Below, one piece after another: positions 8,658 through 16,697 of a stretch of 64,000 nucleotides of DNA. How positions within the stretch are numbered: the first letter of the stretch is position 1; every line of letters starts with the position of its first letter. The notes beneath the pieces were generated by a model, which had not been told where the DNA came from, made no database searches, and saw nothing but the letters and a program-made list of their open reading frames with translations. The position numbers and the translations under genes are program-made. The stretch is from Muricomes intestini (GTDB lineage Bacteria > Bacillota > Clostridia > Lachnospirales > Lachnospiraceae), in assembly GCF_004346165.1 (NCBI RefSeq), contig NZ_SLZZ01000004.1, positions 62,001-126,000 of the forward strand. Direction: 5' to 3'.

Positions 8658-9314
8658 TTACACTCTCCCTTCCGAAACTTTCGCTTCCAATAATTTCACC
8701 CCTTTGGACAATGGCAGTCCAATTATAAAATATATAACGAGAAGCATTGTGTAGACCTTCGTGGTTTCAAATGTAGTGGCATTCAAAATGTTGGCCTGGT
8801 AAGTTAAGTCTGTTAATGTGATCATTGAAACAAGGGATGTACTTTTCAGCAGCTCTATTAGCTGATTTCCTAAATTGGGGAGCATCATTACAAATGCCTG
8901 GGGTATGATGACTTTTACCATGCGCTGAGTTTTCGTCATATTCAGTGCAATGCAGGCTTCTGTCTGACCTACGGGCACATTTTGTATGGCACTTCGTACA
9001 ACCTCAGAACAGTATGCTCCGTAATTTAGCCCTATAGCTAAGACACCAGCAGTAAGTGCCGAAAGTCTTATTCCCATCATGGGAAGAGCAAAATAGATCC
9101 AAAAGAGCTGAACCAGCAGTGAGGTCCCCCGGAATACTTCTATATATACACCTGAAATGAAACGGATTGTTCTGTGTCTGGACATTCGCGCCAGACCGGA
9201 TATAAAGCCCAGCACCAAGGCCAGTATGGCTGCAAAAAATGTAACCTGTATGGTAACCTTCAGGCCGGCTTTGATCAATGAGATAAATATTTCATATGTG
9301 GTCAAGCGTTCCAC
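8658..9314 (-). CDS. ehuC: Ectoine/hydroxyectoine-type ABC transporter permease EhuC
   Basis: 218 residues, hydrophobic, same permease family as EhuD but clearly divergent. The coupling loop is EACIALNMTKTQRMVKVIIP. The start is GTG (9314), preceded by an AAAGGAAAGG stretch; no ATG is available near the ribosome site. It lies 22 bp after ehuB and pairs with EhuD to form the heterodimeric channel. Confidence 0.78.
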   Translation of the reverse strand: MERLTTYEIFISLIKAGLKVTIQVTFFAAILALVLGFISGLARMSRHRTIRFISGVYIEVFRGTSLLVQLFWIYFALPMMGIRLSALTAGVLAIGLNYGAYCSEVVRSAIQNVPVGQTEACIALNMTKTQRMVKVIIPQAFVMMLPNLGNQLIELLKSTSLVSMITLTDLTYQANILNATTFETTKVYTMLLVIYFIIGLPLSKGVKLLEAKVSEGRV

Positions 9315-9336
9315 TCCCTTTCCTTTCGAGTATACA

Positions 9337-10239
9337 TCACTTAATCACCTCTTCCAGTGTTACATCTCCCGGAAGCTCCTCTTCCGTAAAGCCAAATTCC
9401 TGGATGATCTCAAGTAATTCGCCTGAATCCTGTAATTCTTTGAGTTCTTTATTAAAGGCCTCAACAAAATCTGTATCTTCATTTCGAAATGCTGTAGCGC
9501 CATAACCTTTCGCGCTTTCACCGTCTACAATGGGCTGTTTGAAATCAGTTACTCTTTCAAAACCGGAGTTATTTGCTGCATCCAGCGTATTTTGCAAAGA
9601 AGGGCCCGTAGCCGTGATGACATCCACCCGTCCTGCTTCCAGAGCAGCCAGTGCGGCAGGCATGTCTGGAACAGTGACAATCCGGTCCTTTGGAACACCG
9701 ACTGAAATCAGATAATCGTATTCAATTGCCCCGCCCGGTACGGCTACTGTCGCAGATTCATGGGCGGCGACATCTTCATAACTGTGCAGATTCAGAGGAT
9801 TCCCCTTATTTACGGCAATTGCTTCACCTATGCTGTATTCAGGGTCGGCAAAACTCACATCTTTTGCCCGCTCCGGCGTAATAAACATACCTGCGGTAAC
9901 CATATCAAAACGCTTTGCCTGAAGTCCGGGAATTAAAGAGCCAAATTCAGTTAATACCCCCTCCATTTCATTGATACCTAGATTCTTAAGAACTGTGCGG
10001 GCGACCTCAACCGCTTCACCGGTCAGTTTCCCGTCGGCCGTCTGGTAGGCATAAGGCTTTTCGTTGGCAAATCCTATAGTGACGGAACCTTTTTCCTGTG
10101 CCTTTTCGAGTGTGGTTTTACCGGATGCTCCGCTGCCTCCTGAGCCGCCACATCCCGCAATGGACAGGACAAGTAATGCTGCTAACAGCATAAGACTGAT
10201 TTTTCTTATGTTTTTTTTCTTAGAGTAGAAAGAACTCAT
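9337..10239 (-). CDS. ehuB: Ectoine/hydroxyectoine-type substrate-binding lipoprotein
   Basis: 300 residues. A signal peptide ends in lipobox LSIAGC, followed by a Gly/Ser linker. The mature part follows EhuB closely as I recall the family: VTIGFANEKPYAY, LTGEAVEVAR, VLTEFGSLIPGL, AGMFITPER, FADPEYSIGEA and NPLNLHSYED. EhuB binds ectoine and hydroxyectoine through aromatic residues; the Phe and Tyr in the first block are candidates. Related proteins bind amino acids such as Gln, so the ligand is inferred. First gene of the operon; the ribosome site GAAGGGAGA lies before ATG. The long leader contains a c-di-AMP riboswitch, which suits an osmolyte importer. Confidence 0.82.
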   Translation of the reverse strand: MSSFYSKKKNIRKISLMLLAALLVLSIAGCGGSGGSGASGKTTLEKAQEKGSVTIGFANEKPYAYQTADGKLTGEAVEVARTVLKNLGINEMEGVLTEFGSLIPGLQAKRFDMVTAGMFITPERAKDVSFADPEYSIGEAIAVNKGNPLNLHSYEDVAAHESATVAVPGGAIEYDYLISVGVPKDRIVTVPDMPAALAALEAGRVDVITATGPSLQNTLDAANNSGFERVTDFKQPIVDGESAKGYGATAFRNEDTDFVEAFNKELKELQDSGELLEIIQEFGFTEEELPGDVTLEEVIK

Positions 10240-10369
10240 AACATATCTCCCTTCTGATATCCTGACACAGAAAGTTCACTGCCTGTGCCGGGCTTAAAAT
10301 TGAGAGCATTTTTAAAATGTTTACAGCACGTATTTAATTTAATTATGTTGGATTTTGATAACACAAACA

Positions 10370-10383
10370 GGGCTGTAAGGCCC
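10370..10383 (-). other. Small stem-loop in the ehu leader, possible expression platform
   Basis: GGGC-6 nt-GCCC lies about 70 nt after the riboswitch core on the transcript and is followed by a T/G-rich stretch. It could be a weak terminator used by the riboswitch. A second hairpin with CACAG/CTGTG arms lies nearer the ehuB start. Which one acts cannot be settled by eye. Confidence 0.35.
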
Positions 10384-10449
10384 AAAAGAAAAAAACGTAT
10401 TTTGTTTTGTATCTAGATAATTACGAATATTCAATATAATTTTGTTTCA

Positions 10450-10566
10450 CACGCTTACGAGGTTAGCTGACGGGTTCGGTCAGAAACTGCCCTATAGCCT
10501 GCTGTGACACAAGCCAATTCACCCCAGGAAATGGTTCCCCCGTTTTCCTTTTGGAAATTCAGCAAA
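10450..10566 (-). promoter_or_regulatory. c-di-AMP riboswitch (ydaO/yuaA class)
   Basis: Read on the minus strand, the leader contains in order AAAACGGGGGAACC, GGGGTGAATT, a variable hairpin region, GAACCCGTCAGCTAACCTCG and a closing AAGCG. These are the conserved blocks of the ydaO aptamer, which binds two molecules of c-di-AMP and usually lowers expression of genes for osmolyte and potassium uptake and cell-wall remodelling. It lies between a promoter (10601-10629) and ehuB. The class is clear from the core blocks; exact ends and the off-switch hairpin are less certain. Confidence 0.87.
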
Positions 10567-10600
10567 AATTAATTCACTGAGTTTTTTATGCTCTGGTAAA

Positions 10601-10629
10601 AGGGTAACATATATGAAAAATCATGTCAA
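10601..10629 (-). promoter_or_regulatory. Promoter of the ehu operon
   Basis: On the minus strand TTGACA (10629-10624) is followed after 17 bp by TACCCT (10606-10601). The -35 is perfect and the -10 poor. Transcription would begin about 30 bp before the riboswitch. Between 10630 and 10731 I see nothing else. Confidence 0.5.
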
Positions 10630-10731
10630 CCGCCAATTCTGAATTGAAAATATCAGAAAATAAAGCGGGAAATGAAGATTCCATGCATAATTTCTTCCTT
10701 TTCTTTTGAAGGTGATTGAGATATAATATAA

Positions 10732-10800
10732 TGATACCGGGGTCCCAAAGTCATGCTTTTTCATGCAAGCATGACGCATAACCTTTTGACCCTCGTATCA
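10732..10800 (+). repeat. Miniature inverted-repeat element, short form, copy B1
   Basis: 69 bp beginning TGATACCGGGGTCCCAAAG and ending GACCCTCGTATCA, centred on the TTTTTCATGCAAGCATG hairpin core shared by all copies. It lacks the long-form insert. No target duplication is evident. Copy B2 starts 5 bp later. Confidence 0.8.
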
Positions 10801-10805
10801 TAAAT

Positions 10806-10990
10806 TGATGTAGGGGTCAAAAGGTATTGTGCCCCCTGATACCTACGGATTGCTCCGCACTTTGTGCTCCCGCAATCCTAAAAACATTCGAAATCCGCCC
10901 TGCTCGGGCTACTTTCTCATGTTTTGCGGGTCCCAAAGTCATGCTTTTTCATGCAAGCATGAAACGCATGACCTTTTGACCCTGGTATCA
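10806..10990 (+). repeat. Miniature inverted-repeat element, long form, copy B2
   Basis: 185 bp from TGATGTAGGGGTCAAAAGG to TGACCCTGGTATCA, near-identical to copy A in opposite orientation. A direct repeat TAAAT borders it on both sides, so it looks like an insertion into the flank of copy B1. It carries the same internal hairpins as copy A. Confidence 0.85.
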
Positions 10991-11058
10991 TAAATTGAGT
11001 TAAAATCTAACCCGCAGATAGGAAGCGGGGATTTCATGCTAAAGGATGAGTAATTTTT

Positions 11059-12057
11059 ATGAAGGTAAGTATCAAGAAAATCAGTGAACTCACAGGTTTT
11101 TCCCCTGCCACAGTGTCCAATGCACTGAATCACAAAAAAGGAGTGAACCGGGAAACCTCGAAAAAAATTCTGAAAACAGCTGTGGAATTGGGGTATCGTA
11201 CAGAAGAGAAGATTAAGAAGATATGTTTTGTTATTTTCAGGAGAAATGGCTTGATTATAGATGACAGCCCTTTTCATCCGGCAGTGATAGAAGGAGTGGA
11301 GCATCAGGCTAAGGAGATGGGATTTGAAACTGTGTTCTGTCACGTGGACATCAACGATCTGGGGTATCAGGATCGGATAGAAGAAATTCTGGCGGATACA
11401 GAAAGCGCAGTGGTTCTCTTAGGAACAGAGATGATGGAGGAGGATTTTGAACCGTTTCTCTGTGCTCAAAATAAAGTGATTTTGTTGGATGGCTGGAGTG
11501 ACAGACATTTTTTTAACAGTGTTTTAATAAGTAATACGGATTCTGCGGTGAAGGCGGCAGAGTACCTGCTGCATAAAGGGCATCGGGATATAGGTTATAT
11601 TCAGGGAGATTTTCGGATTCAGGCCTTTAAATACCGGGAAATTGGACTTCAGAGGGTGTTATCCCGGGAGGGGATGTCCCTAAAACCGGAATATGTCGCT
11701 ACCGTGGGAACCAGGATTGAGACGGCGTATGAAGGAATGAAACGATATCTGGACAAGAGCCCGGAGCTTCCTACAGCATTTTTTGCTGATAATGATACCA
11801 TTGCCATAGGAGCAATGAGGGCGTTGGAAGAGTATGGGTATAATATTCCGGAGGATGTATCTATTATAGGATTTGATAACATAAGCTTTGGGGCAATTTC
11901 TGATCCTCCGCTGACAACGATTAATGTATATAAGCAGGAGATGGGAGAGCTGGCAGTGCGGCAGCTGGCACTGGCGATGGAGGAGCCGGAAAAGGTAAAA
12001 ATGAAAATACAGGTTTGTACCGACTTTGTAGAGAGAGGCAGTGTACGCGAGGTATAA
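11059..12057 (+). CDS. LacI-family transcriptional regulator, first of a tandem pair
   Basis: 332 residues. The N-terminal helix-turn-helix MKVSIKKISELTGFSPATVSN and hinge helix precede a periplasmic-binding-protein-like effector domain (SVIIGFDNISFGAISDPPLTTI near residue 275 is typical). An AAGGATGAG site precedes ATG. The downstream paralogue (12419-13423) shares 38 of the first 60 residues, and its recognition-helix region is nearly identical, so both may bind the same operators. The effector is probably the sugar imported and broken down by genes 13461-23722. Followed by a strong terminator, so it is transcribed alone. Confidence 0.88.
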   Translation: MKVSIKKISELTGFSPATVSNALNHKKGVNRETSKKILKTAVELGYRTEEKIKKICFVIFRRNGLIIDDSPFHPAVIEGVEHQAKEMGFETVFCHVDINDLGYQDRIEEILADTESAVVLLGTEMMEEDFEPFLCAQNKVILLDGWSDRHFFNSVLISNTDSAVKAAEYLLHKGHRDIGYIQGDFRIQAFKYREIGLQRVLSREGMSLKPEYVATVGTRIETAYEGMKRYLDKSPELPTAFFADNDTIAIGAMRALEEYGYNIPEDVSIIGFDNISFGAISDPPLTTINVYKQEMGELAVRQLALAMEEPEKVKMKIQVCTDFVERGSVREV

Positions 12058-12058
12058 G

Positions 12059-12100
12059 GACAGGGGACTGGTTGATTTGGTCAGTCCCCTGTCTTATTTT
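12059..12100 (+). terminator. Rho-independent terminator after the first LacI gene
   Basis: GACAGGGGACTG (12059-12070) pairs perfectly with CAGTCCCCTGTC (12082-12093), followed by TTATTTTTTG. A textbook terminator. Confidence 0.92.
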
Positions 12101-12193
12101 TTGTTTTTTGGGGTGGTGAAAGAATCTTTTTGAACTAACCCTTTAATAATCAAGTGATGTGAAAGTGATGTAGTAGGACCAAATATCTTATAG

Positions 12194-12211
12194 AATATTT
12201 ATATAAATATT
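12194..12211. promoter_or_regulatory. AT-rich palindrome before the second LacI gene, upstream copy
   Basis: AATATTTATATAAATATT is a perfect 18-bp palindrome. A near copy lies 171 bp downstream (12365-12382). The pair brackets the AT-rich intergenic stretch 12101-12418, suggesting operators and perhaps DNA looping, but AT-rich palindromes also arise by chance. Confidence 0.4.
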
Positions 12212-12364
12212 TATATAGTAAGTAAAAAACAACAGAAGAAATAAAGATGAAAAATCAATGTAAAATCAAATAAAATATAAAAATAGCACAAAAATAGCGG
12301 CGAAATTTTGTGAGTAGTAAATAAAATGCAATTTTTAAGGAAAAATATCAATGAAAAGTATTGA

Positions 12365-12382
12365 AATATTTATATAAATGTT
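12365..12382. promoter_or_regulatory. AT-rich palindrome before the second LacI gene, downstream copy
   Basis: AATATTTATATAAATGTT differs from the upstream palindrome at one position and is extended by the same GAA...TATA context. It ends about 36 bp before the TTG start of the second LacI gene, in the expected promoter region. Confidence 0.4.
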
Positions 12383-12418
12383 TATAATAAAAATGAAGAA
12401 TTAAGAGGCGGTGAAAAA

Positions 12419-13423
12419 TTGAAGATCAGCATAAAACAAATAAGTCAGATTACGGGTTTTTCTCCCGCTACAGTCTCAAATGCTCTGAATCATAAAAGGG
12501 GTGTGAATGGGGAAACTGCCGAGAAAATATTCCAGGCAGCAGAAAGACTAGGGTATCGGGCGGATAGAACGATCTCAAAGCTGCGGTTTGTGACGTACAG
12601 GAAGAATGGACAGATTATTGATGACAGTCAGATATTTCCCGCTATGATAGAAGGCGTTGAACGGCAGGCAAAGGCCATGGGATATGAAACTACATTCAGC
12701 CATCTAAATTACTGTGCTTCCGACTTTGAAGACCGTTTGAGAGAAGTGACAGATGACACGAGCTCTCTTGTGATTCTCCTTGGCACCGAGATGCTGGATG
12801 AAGATTATAAATTCTTCATGGATTACAGGGGGTACCTCATTATACTAGATGGCTGGTGCGAGGATATGGCATTCGACGCAGTGCTGATCAACAACACGGA
12901 TGCTGCCGCCAATGCTATAGAGTATCTGATAAAAAAAGGCCACAAGGAAATTGGTTATCTTAGAGGAGGATACAGAATTAAGTCATTCCAGTACCGGGAA
13001 TATGGTTACTACCGCACTCTGGCAGCTCATAATTATCCTAAAAACCCGGAATACATAGTAACACTGGGAACTCGGATTGAAACCGCTTATGTGGATATGA
13101 AGTATTATCTGGAAGGAGAACCGGAGCTCCCCACGGCATTTTTCGCGGACAATGACATCATTGCTCTGGGGGCAATAAGAGCTTTGGAGGAAAAAGGCAT
13201 TAGAATCCCGGAACAGGTTTCCATTGTTGGGTTCGATGATATTCATTTTGGGGCAGTATCCGGTCGGGGCTTGACGACAATACATGTGTTTAAGCAGGAA
13301 ATGGGAGAAGTGGCAGTCAGGAGAGCAATGGATCATATCAAATATCCGGGCAGGATGGTAAAGACAAAAATCCAGGTTGGCACAGAGTTTCTTGAAAGAG
13401 GAAGTGTCAGGGATATCAAGTAG
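12419..13423 (+). CDS. LacI-family transcriptional regulator, second of a tandem pair
   Basis: 334 residues from a TTG start. The start is fixed by colinearity with the paralogue at 11059 (MKISIKQISQITGFSPATVSN against MKVSIKKISELTGFSPATVSN) and by a GAGGCGGTG site just before. It has a HTH plus sugar-binding effector domain (VSIVGFDDIHFGAVSGRGLTTI). The isomerase gene follows 37 bp later, so this copy is probably co-transcribed with the catabolic operon while the first copy stands alone. Likely a local repressor of the sugar cluster, possibly with its own effector. Confidence 0.88.
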   Translation: MKISIKQISQITGFSPATVSNALNHKRGVNGETAEKIFQAAERLGYRADRTISKLRFVTYRKNGQIIDDSQIFPAMIEGVERQAKAMGYETTFSHLNYCASDFEDRLREVTDDTSSLVILLGTEMLDEDYKFFMDYRGYLIILDGWCEDMAFDAVLINNTDAAANAIEYLIKKGHKEIGYLRGGYRIKSFQYREYGYYRTLAAHNYPKNPEYIVTLGTRIETAYVDMKYYLEGEPELPTAFFADNDIIALGAIRALEEKGIRIPEQVSIVGFDDIHFGAVSGRGLTTIHVFKQEMGEVAVRRAMDHIKYPGRMVKTKIQVGTEFLERGSVRDIK

Positions 13424-13460
13424 ACGGAACAAGAGGCGAAGAAAGAATGGAGGACGAAAA

Positions 13461-14861
13461 ATGGCAACTATCAAATTAGGTTATGCGCCCACAAGAAGAA
13501 GCATTTTCAGTGCGCCGGATGCAATTAAGTACAGGGGGCTGACGGCCGACAGGCTGAAAGAGTTGGGTATTGATTTTGTGGACATCGATGATATCAATAA
13601 AGAAGGACTTCTTTACGATGACCATGATGTAAAGAAAATAGCAGCTAAATTTAAAGCGGAGGGGGTTGACGGATTATTTCTCCCCCATTGCAATTTTGGC
13701 ACAGAGTATGTATGTGCCAGACTTGCCAAGGAATTGAATGTCCCTGTACTGCTCTGGGGGCCGTTGGATGAGAGGCCGGATGAGAATGGGGTGAGGCTCA
13801 GAGATACACAGTGTGGTCTTTTTGCAACCGGGAAGGTGCTTCGAAGATTTCAGGTTCCATTTACATATATGACAAACTGCAGACTAAATGACCCGGTATT
13901 TAAAAGGGGAATTAAGGATTTCCTTGCAGTGTGCAACGTAGTAAAGACATTCCGCAACATCCGTATTCTTCAGATTTCGACCAGGCCCTTTGATTTTTGG
14001 ACTACCATGTGCAATGAAGGCGAGCTTTTGGAGAAGTTTAATATCCAGCTGGCGCCCATACCCATGACTGAGCTGACGGAAGAAATCAAAGCTGTCAAGG
14101 CTGAAGGCAGGAAAATGGCGGAAATGATTACATATATCAATGAAAATATGGAAGTGAAGATTCAGGAGAACCAGGTGGAAAATGTAGCGGCACTCGAAAC
14201 GGCTATGGAACAGCTGCTTGAGCGGTACGGATGTAATGCAGGCGCTATCCAGTGCTGGAATGCACTGCAGACGGAACTGGGGATTATGCCCTGTGCTGCC
14301 AACTCCATTTTAAATGAAAAAGGAATCCCGATGGTGTGCGAGACGGATATCCACGGGGCTGTCACGGCGCTGCTGGTCGAGGCAGCGGGAATGGATGAGA
14401 CAAGAGGGTTCTTTGCCGACTGGACTATACGCCATCCGGATATTGAAAATGGTGAACTGCTGCAGCATTGTGGCCCTTGGCCTATTTCTGTGGCAAAAGA
14501 AAAACCGAGACTTACCTACCCTCTGGCGTTTGACCATCCTGGCAGCCTGACTGCCGAGGCAAAACATGGAAATATTACTCTGTGCCGTTTCGACGGAGAC
14601 AATGGTGAGTACTCTCTTCTTCTGGGCAACGCGAAGGGTGTAGACGGGCCTAAGGGGATGGGCACTTACCTTTGGATAGAGGTGGACAATATTAAGCGTC
14701 TGGAGGCAAAGATTGTGGAAGGCCCATATATCCATCACTGCGTGGGCATTCACAAGGATGTAGTTCCGGTCTTGTATGAGGCATGTAAATATATTGGTGT
14801 AAAACCGGATTTTTACGACCCCATTGAAGAAGATGTAAAAGCGTATCTAAGAGGAGAATGA
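13461..14861 (+). CDS. L-fucose/L-arabinose isomerase-family protein
   Basis: 466 residues from ATG 13461, chosen for its AATGGAGGA site; the frame extends upstream but only into the regulator gene. The C-terminal part carries the family pattern CETDIHGAVTALLVEAAG and FFADWTIRHPD...HCGPWPISVA, containing the acidic residues that bind Mn in FucI/AraA-type aldose-ketose isomerases. Expected role: turn the imported aldose into a ketose in the cytoplasm. It is followed by, and nearly overlaps, the transketolase genes. The natural substrate is unknown; fucose itself is unlikely because no fuculose kinase/aldolase pair is present here. Confidence 0.8.
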   Translation: MATIKLGYAPTRRSIFSAPDAIKYRGLTADRLKELGIDFVDIDDINKEGLLYDDHDVKKIAAKFKAEGVDGLFLPHCNFGTEYVCARLAKELNVPVLLWGPLDERPDENGVRLRDTQCGLFATGKVLRRFQVPFTYMTNCRLNDPVFKRGIKDFLAVCNVVKTFRNIRILQISTRPFDFWTTMCNEGELLEKFNIQLAPIPMTELTEEIKAVKAEGRKMAEMITYINENMEVKIQENQVENVAALETAMEQLLERYGCNAGAIQCWNALQTELGIMPCAANSILNEKGIPMVCETDIHGAVTALLVEAAGMDETRGFFADWTIRHPDIENGELLQHCGPWPISVAKEKPRLTYPLAFDHPGSLTAEAKHGNITLCRFDGDNGEYSLLLGNAKGVDGPKGMGTYLWIEVDNIKRLEAKIVEGPYIHHCVGIHKDVVPVLYEACKYIGVKPDFYDPIEEDVKAYLRGE

Positions 14862-14863
14862 TA

Positions 14864-15697
14864 ATGGAAAATCTGAAAGCATTGGCTTACGAGTTAAGAG
14901 AAAATGTAATCGATATGATTGTGGAAGGCAAAGGCGGGCACACTGGCGGCGATATGAGCGTGATGGAAATATTGACAGAAATTTATTTTGATCAGATGAA
15001 TATAGCTCCCGAAACAAAGGATGACCCGAACCGGGACAAATTTATCATGAGTAAGGGTCACTCTGTGGAGGCGTACTACGCGGTCTTGGCTGCCAAGGGA
15101 TTTTTTGATATTAAGGATGTTATCGCTCAGTTTAGTAAATTTGGCTCAAAGTTTATTGGGCATCCAAACAACAAACTGCCGGGTGTTGAAATGAACTCCG
15201 GTTCTCTTGGGCACGGACTCCCAATCAGTGTGGGGATGGCCCTGGCAGGCAAGATGGATGAACGTGATTATAGAGTTTACACGGTGATGGGTGACGGGGA
15301 ACTGGCAGAAGGCTCCGTATGGGAAGGTGTTATGTCTGCTCATCAGTATAAACTGGATAACCTGTGTGCGGTGGTGGACAGGAACCGGCTCCAGATTTCC
15401 GGAAACACAGAAGATGTCATGGGACAGGATGATCTGCATGAGAGATTTGCTTCTTTTGGATGGCATGTCATTGATGTAAAGGATGGCAACGATATTGATC
15501 AGTTAAAGGAGGCTTTTGAAGAAGCAAAGACAGTGAAGGAAAAGCCAACAGTGTTGATTGCCAATACTGTCAAGGGAAAAGGTTCCCCGGTTATGGAAAA
15601 TAAAGCTGCCTGGCACCATAAGGTTCCAACCGGCGAAGAATTGGTACAGATTAAGGAAGATCTTGCAAAAGGAAAGGAGGCGGCGATTCGTGGCTAA
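14864..15697 (+). CDS. Transketolase, N-terminal (thiamine diphosphate) subunit
   Basis: 277 residues from ATG 14864; an in-frame ATG at 14858 lies only 1 bp from the GAGGAG site, so the later start is better. It is the PP-binding half of a split transketolase: SKGHSVEAYYAVLA, LGHGLPISVGMALAG and the thiamine diphosphate motif GDGELAEGSVWEG...DRNR. It must pair with the next gene product. In this cluster it probably acts on the ketose phosphate made by the isomerase and a kinase instead of in the general pentose phosphate pathway (inference). Confidence 0.88.
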   Translation: MENLKALAYELRENVIDMIVEGKGGHTGGDMSVMEILTEIYFDQMNIAPETKDDPNRDKFIMSKGHSVEAYYAVLAAKGFFDIKDVIAQFSKFGSKFIGHPNNKLPGVEMNSGSLGHGLPISVGMALAGKMDERDYRVYTVMGDGELAEGSVWEGVMSAHQYKLDNLCAVVDRNRLQISGNTEDVMGQDDLHERFASFGWHVIDVKDGNDIDQLKEAFEEAKTVKEKPTVLIANTVKGKGSPVMENKAAWHHKVPTGEELVQIKEDLAKGKEAAIRG

Positions 15698-16622
15698 AAT
15701 AGCAAATAAACAGGTTATATGTGAAGTATTAATGGAAGCGGCAAGGACAGATAAAGATGTGGTGGCACTTTGCAGCGATTCAAGAGGAAGCGGCTCGTTC
15801 ACCCCTTTTGCAGACAAATCCCCTGAGCAATTTGTGGAGACGGGAATCGCAGAGCAGAACTTGGTGAGTATTTCGGCAGGCCTGGCAAAGTGCGGCAAGA
15901 AGCCTTATGCGGTGTCACCCGCATGCTTTCTTTCAACGAGAAGCTATGAGCAAACCAAGGTGGACGTGGCATATTCCGACACCAATGTGAAACTGATAGG
16001 CATTAGCGGAGGCATCAGCTATGGAGCTCTGGGCATGAGTCATCATTCTGCACAGGACATTGCGGCTATGTCAGCGATTCCGAACATGAGAGTTTATCTT
16101 CCCAGCGACAGGCTGCAGACCGAATGTCTGACGAGGGAACTACTTAAGGATAAAAAGCCGGCTTATATACGTGTGGGAAGAAATGCAGTGGAGGATGTGT
16201 ACGAAGAAGGCAGCATGCCATTTGAGATGGATAAGGCAAGTGTGATAACAGAAGGACTGGACGTTGCAATTATTGCCTGCGGAGAGATGGTAAAACCTTC
16301 TGTAGAGGCGGCAGAACTCTTGAAAAAACAAGGAATCAGTACTACGGTGGTGGATATGTATTGCCTAAAACCATTGGACAGAGAAACCATTGTTAAAGTA
16401 GCTCTTAATGTGAAAGCGGTAATAACTGTGGAGGAACACTCACCCTTTGGGGGACTCGGAGCTATGGTCAGCCAGGTGGTGTCTGGCGAGTGTCCGAGGA
16501 AAGTACTCAACATGTCCCTGCCCGATGAGCCTGTAATCACAGGAAACTCTAAAGAGGTATTTGATTATTACGGACTGAATGCAGAAGGAATTGCCAAAAA
16601 AGCGGCAGAGGCAATTAGTTAA
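15690..16622 (+). CDS. Transketolase, C-terminal (pyrimidine-binding) subunit
   Basis: 310 residues from a GTG at 15690, which overlaps the end of the N-subunit gene by 8 bp and is preceded by GGAAAGGAGG at the right distance. It contains the Pyr domain with the cofactor-activating Glu in FVETGIAEQNLVSISAGLA, and the C-terminal transketolase domain (VVDMYCLKPLD, VITVEEHSPFGGLGAMV). The overlap indicates coupled translation and a fixed 1:1 complex. Split transketolases of this size are usual in Clostridia; the subtype D-apulose-4-phosphate transketolase has the same two-gene form. Confidence 0.88.
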   Translation: MAKIANKQVICEVLMEAARTDKDVVALCSDSRGSGSFTPFADKSPEQFVETGIAEQNLVSISAGLAKCGKKPYAVSPACFLSTRSYEQTKVDVAYSDTNVKLIGISGGISYGALGMSHHSAQDIAAMSAIPNMRVYLPSDRLQTECLTRELLKDKKPAYIRVGRNAVEDVYEEGSMPFEMDKASVITEGLDVAIIACGEMVKPSVEAAELLKKQGISTTVVDMYCLKPLDRETIVKVALNVKAVITVEEHSPFGGLGAMVSQVVSGECPRKVLNMSLPDEPVITGNSKEVFDYYGLNAEGIAKKAAEAIS

Positions 16623-16697
16623 GGAGGATATTAGCAGGAGATGCCTGTTAATATAAATAATTTGTTATAGTATAACTCATAAGAGGAGGAACGAAAA

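Noticed and set aside
10732-10990. A CRISPR-like or tandem repeat array
   Set aside because: Only two adjacent elements of different length, without unique spacers; they are copies of a mobile inverted repeat.
13461-16622. A sulfoquinovose transketolase pathway
   Set aside because: Isomerase plus split transketolase suggested it, but no sulfonate exporter, sulfolactaldehyde enzyme or sulfoquinovosidase is present, and the transporter is ribose-type.
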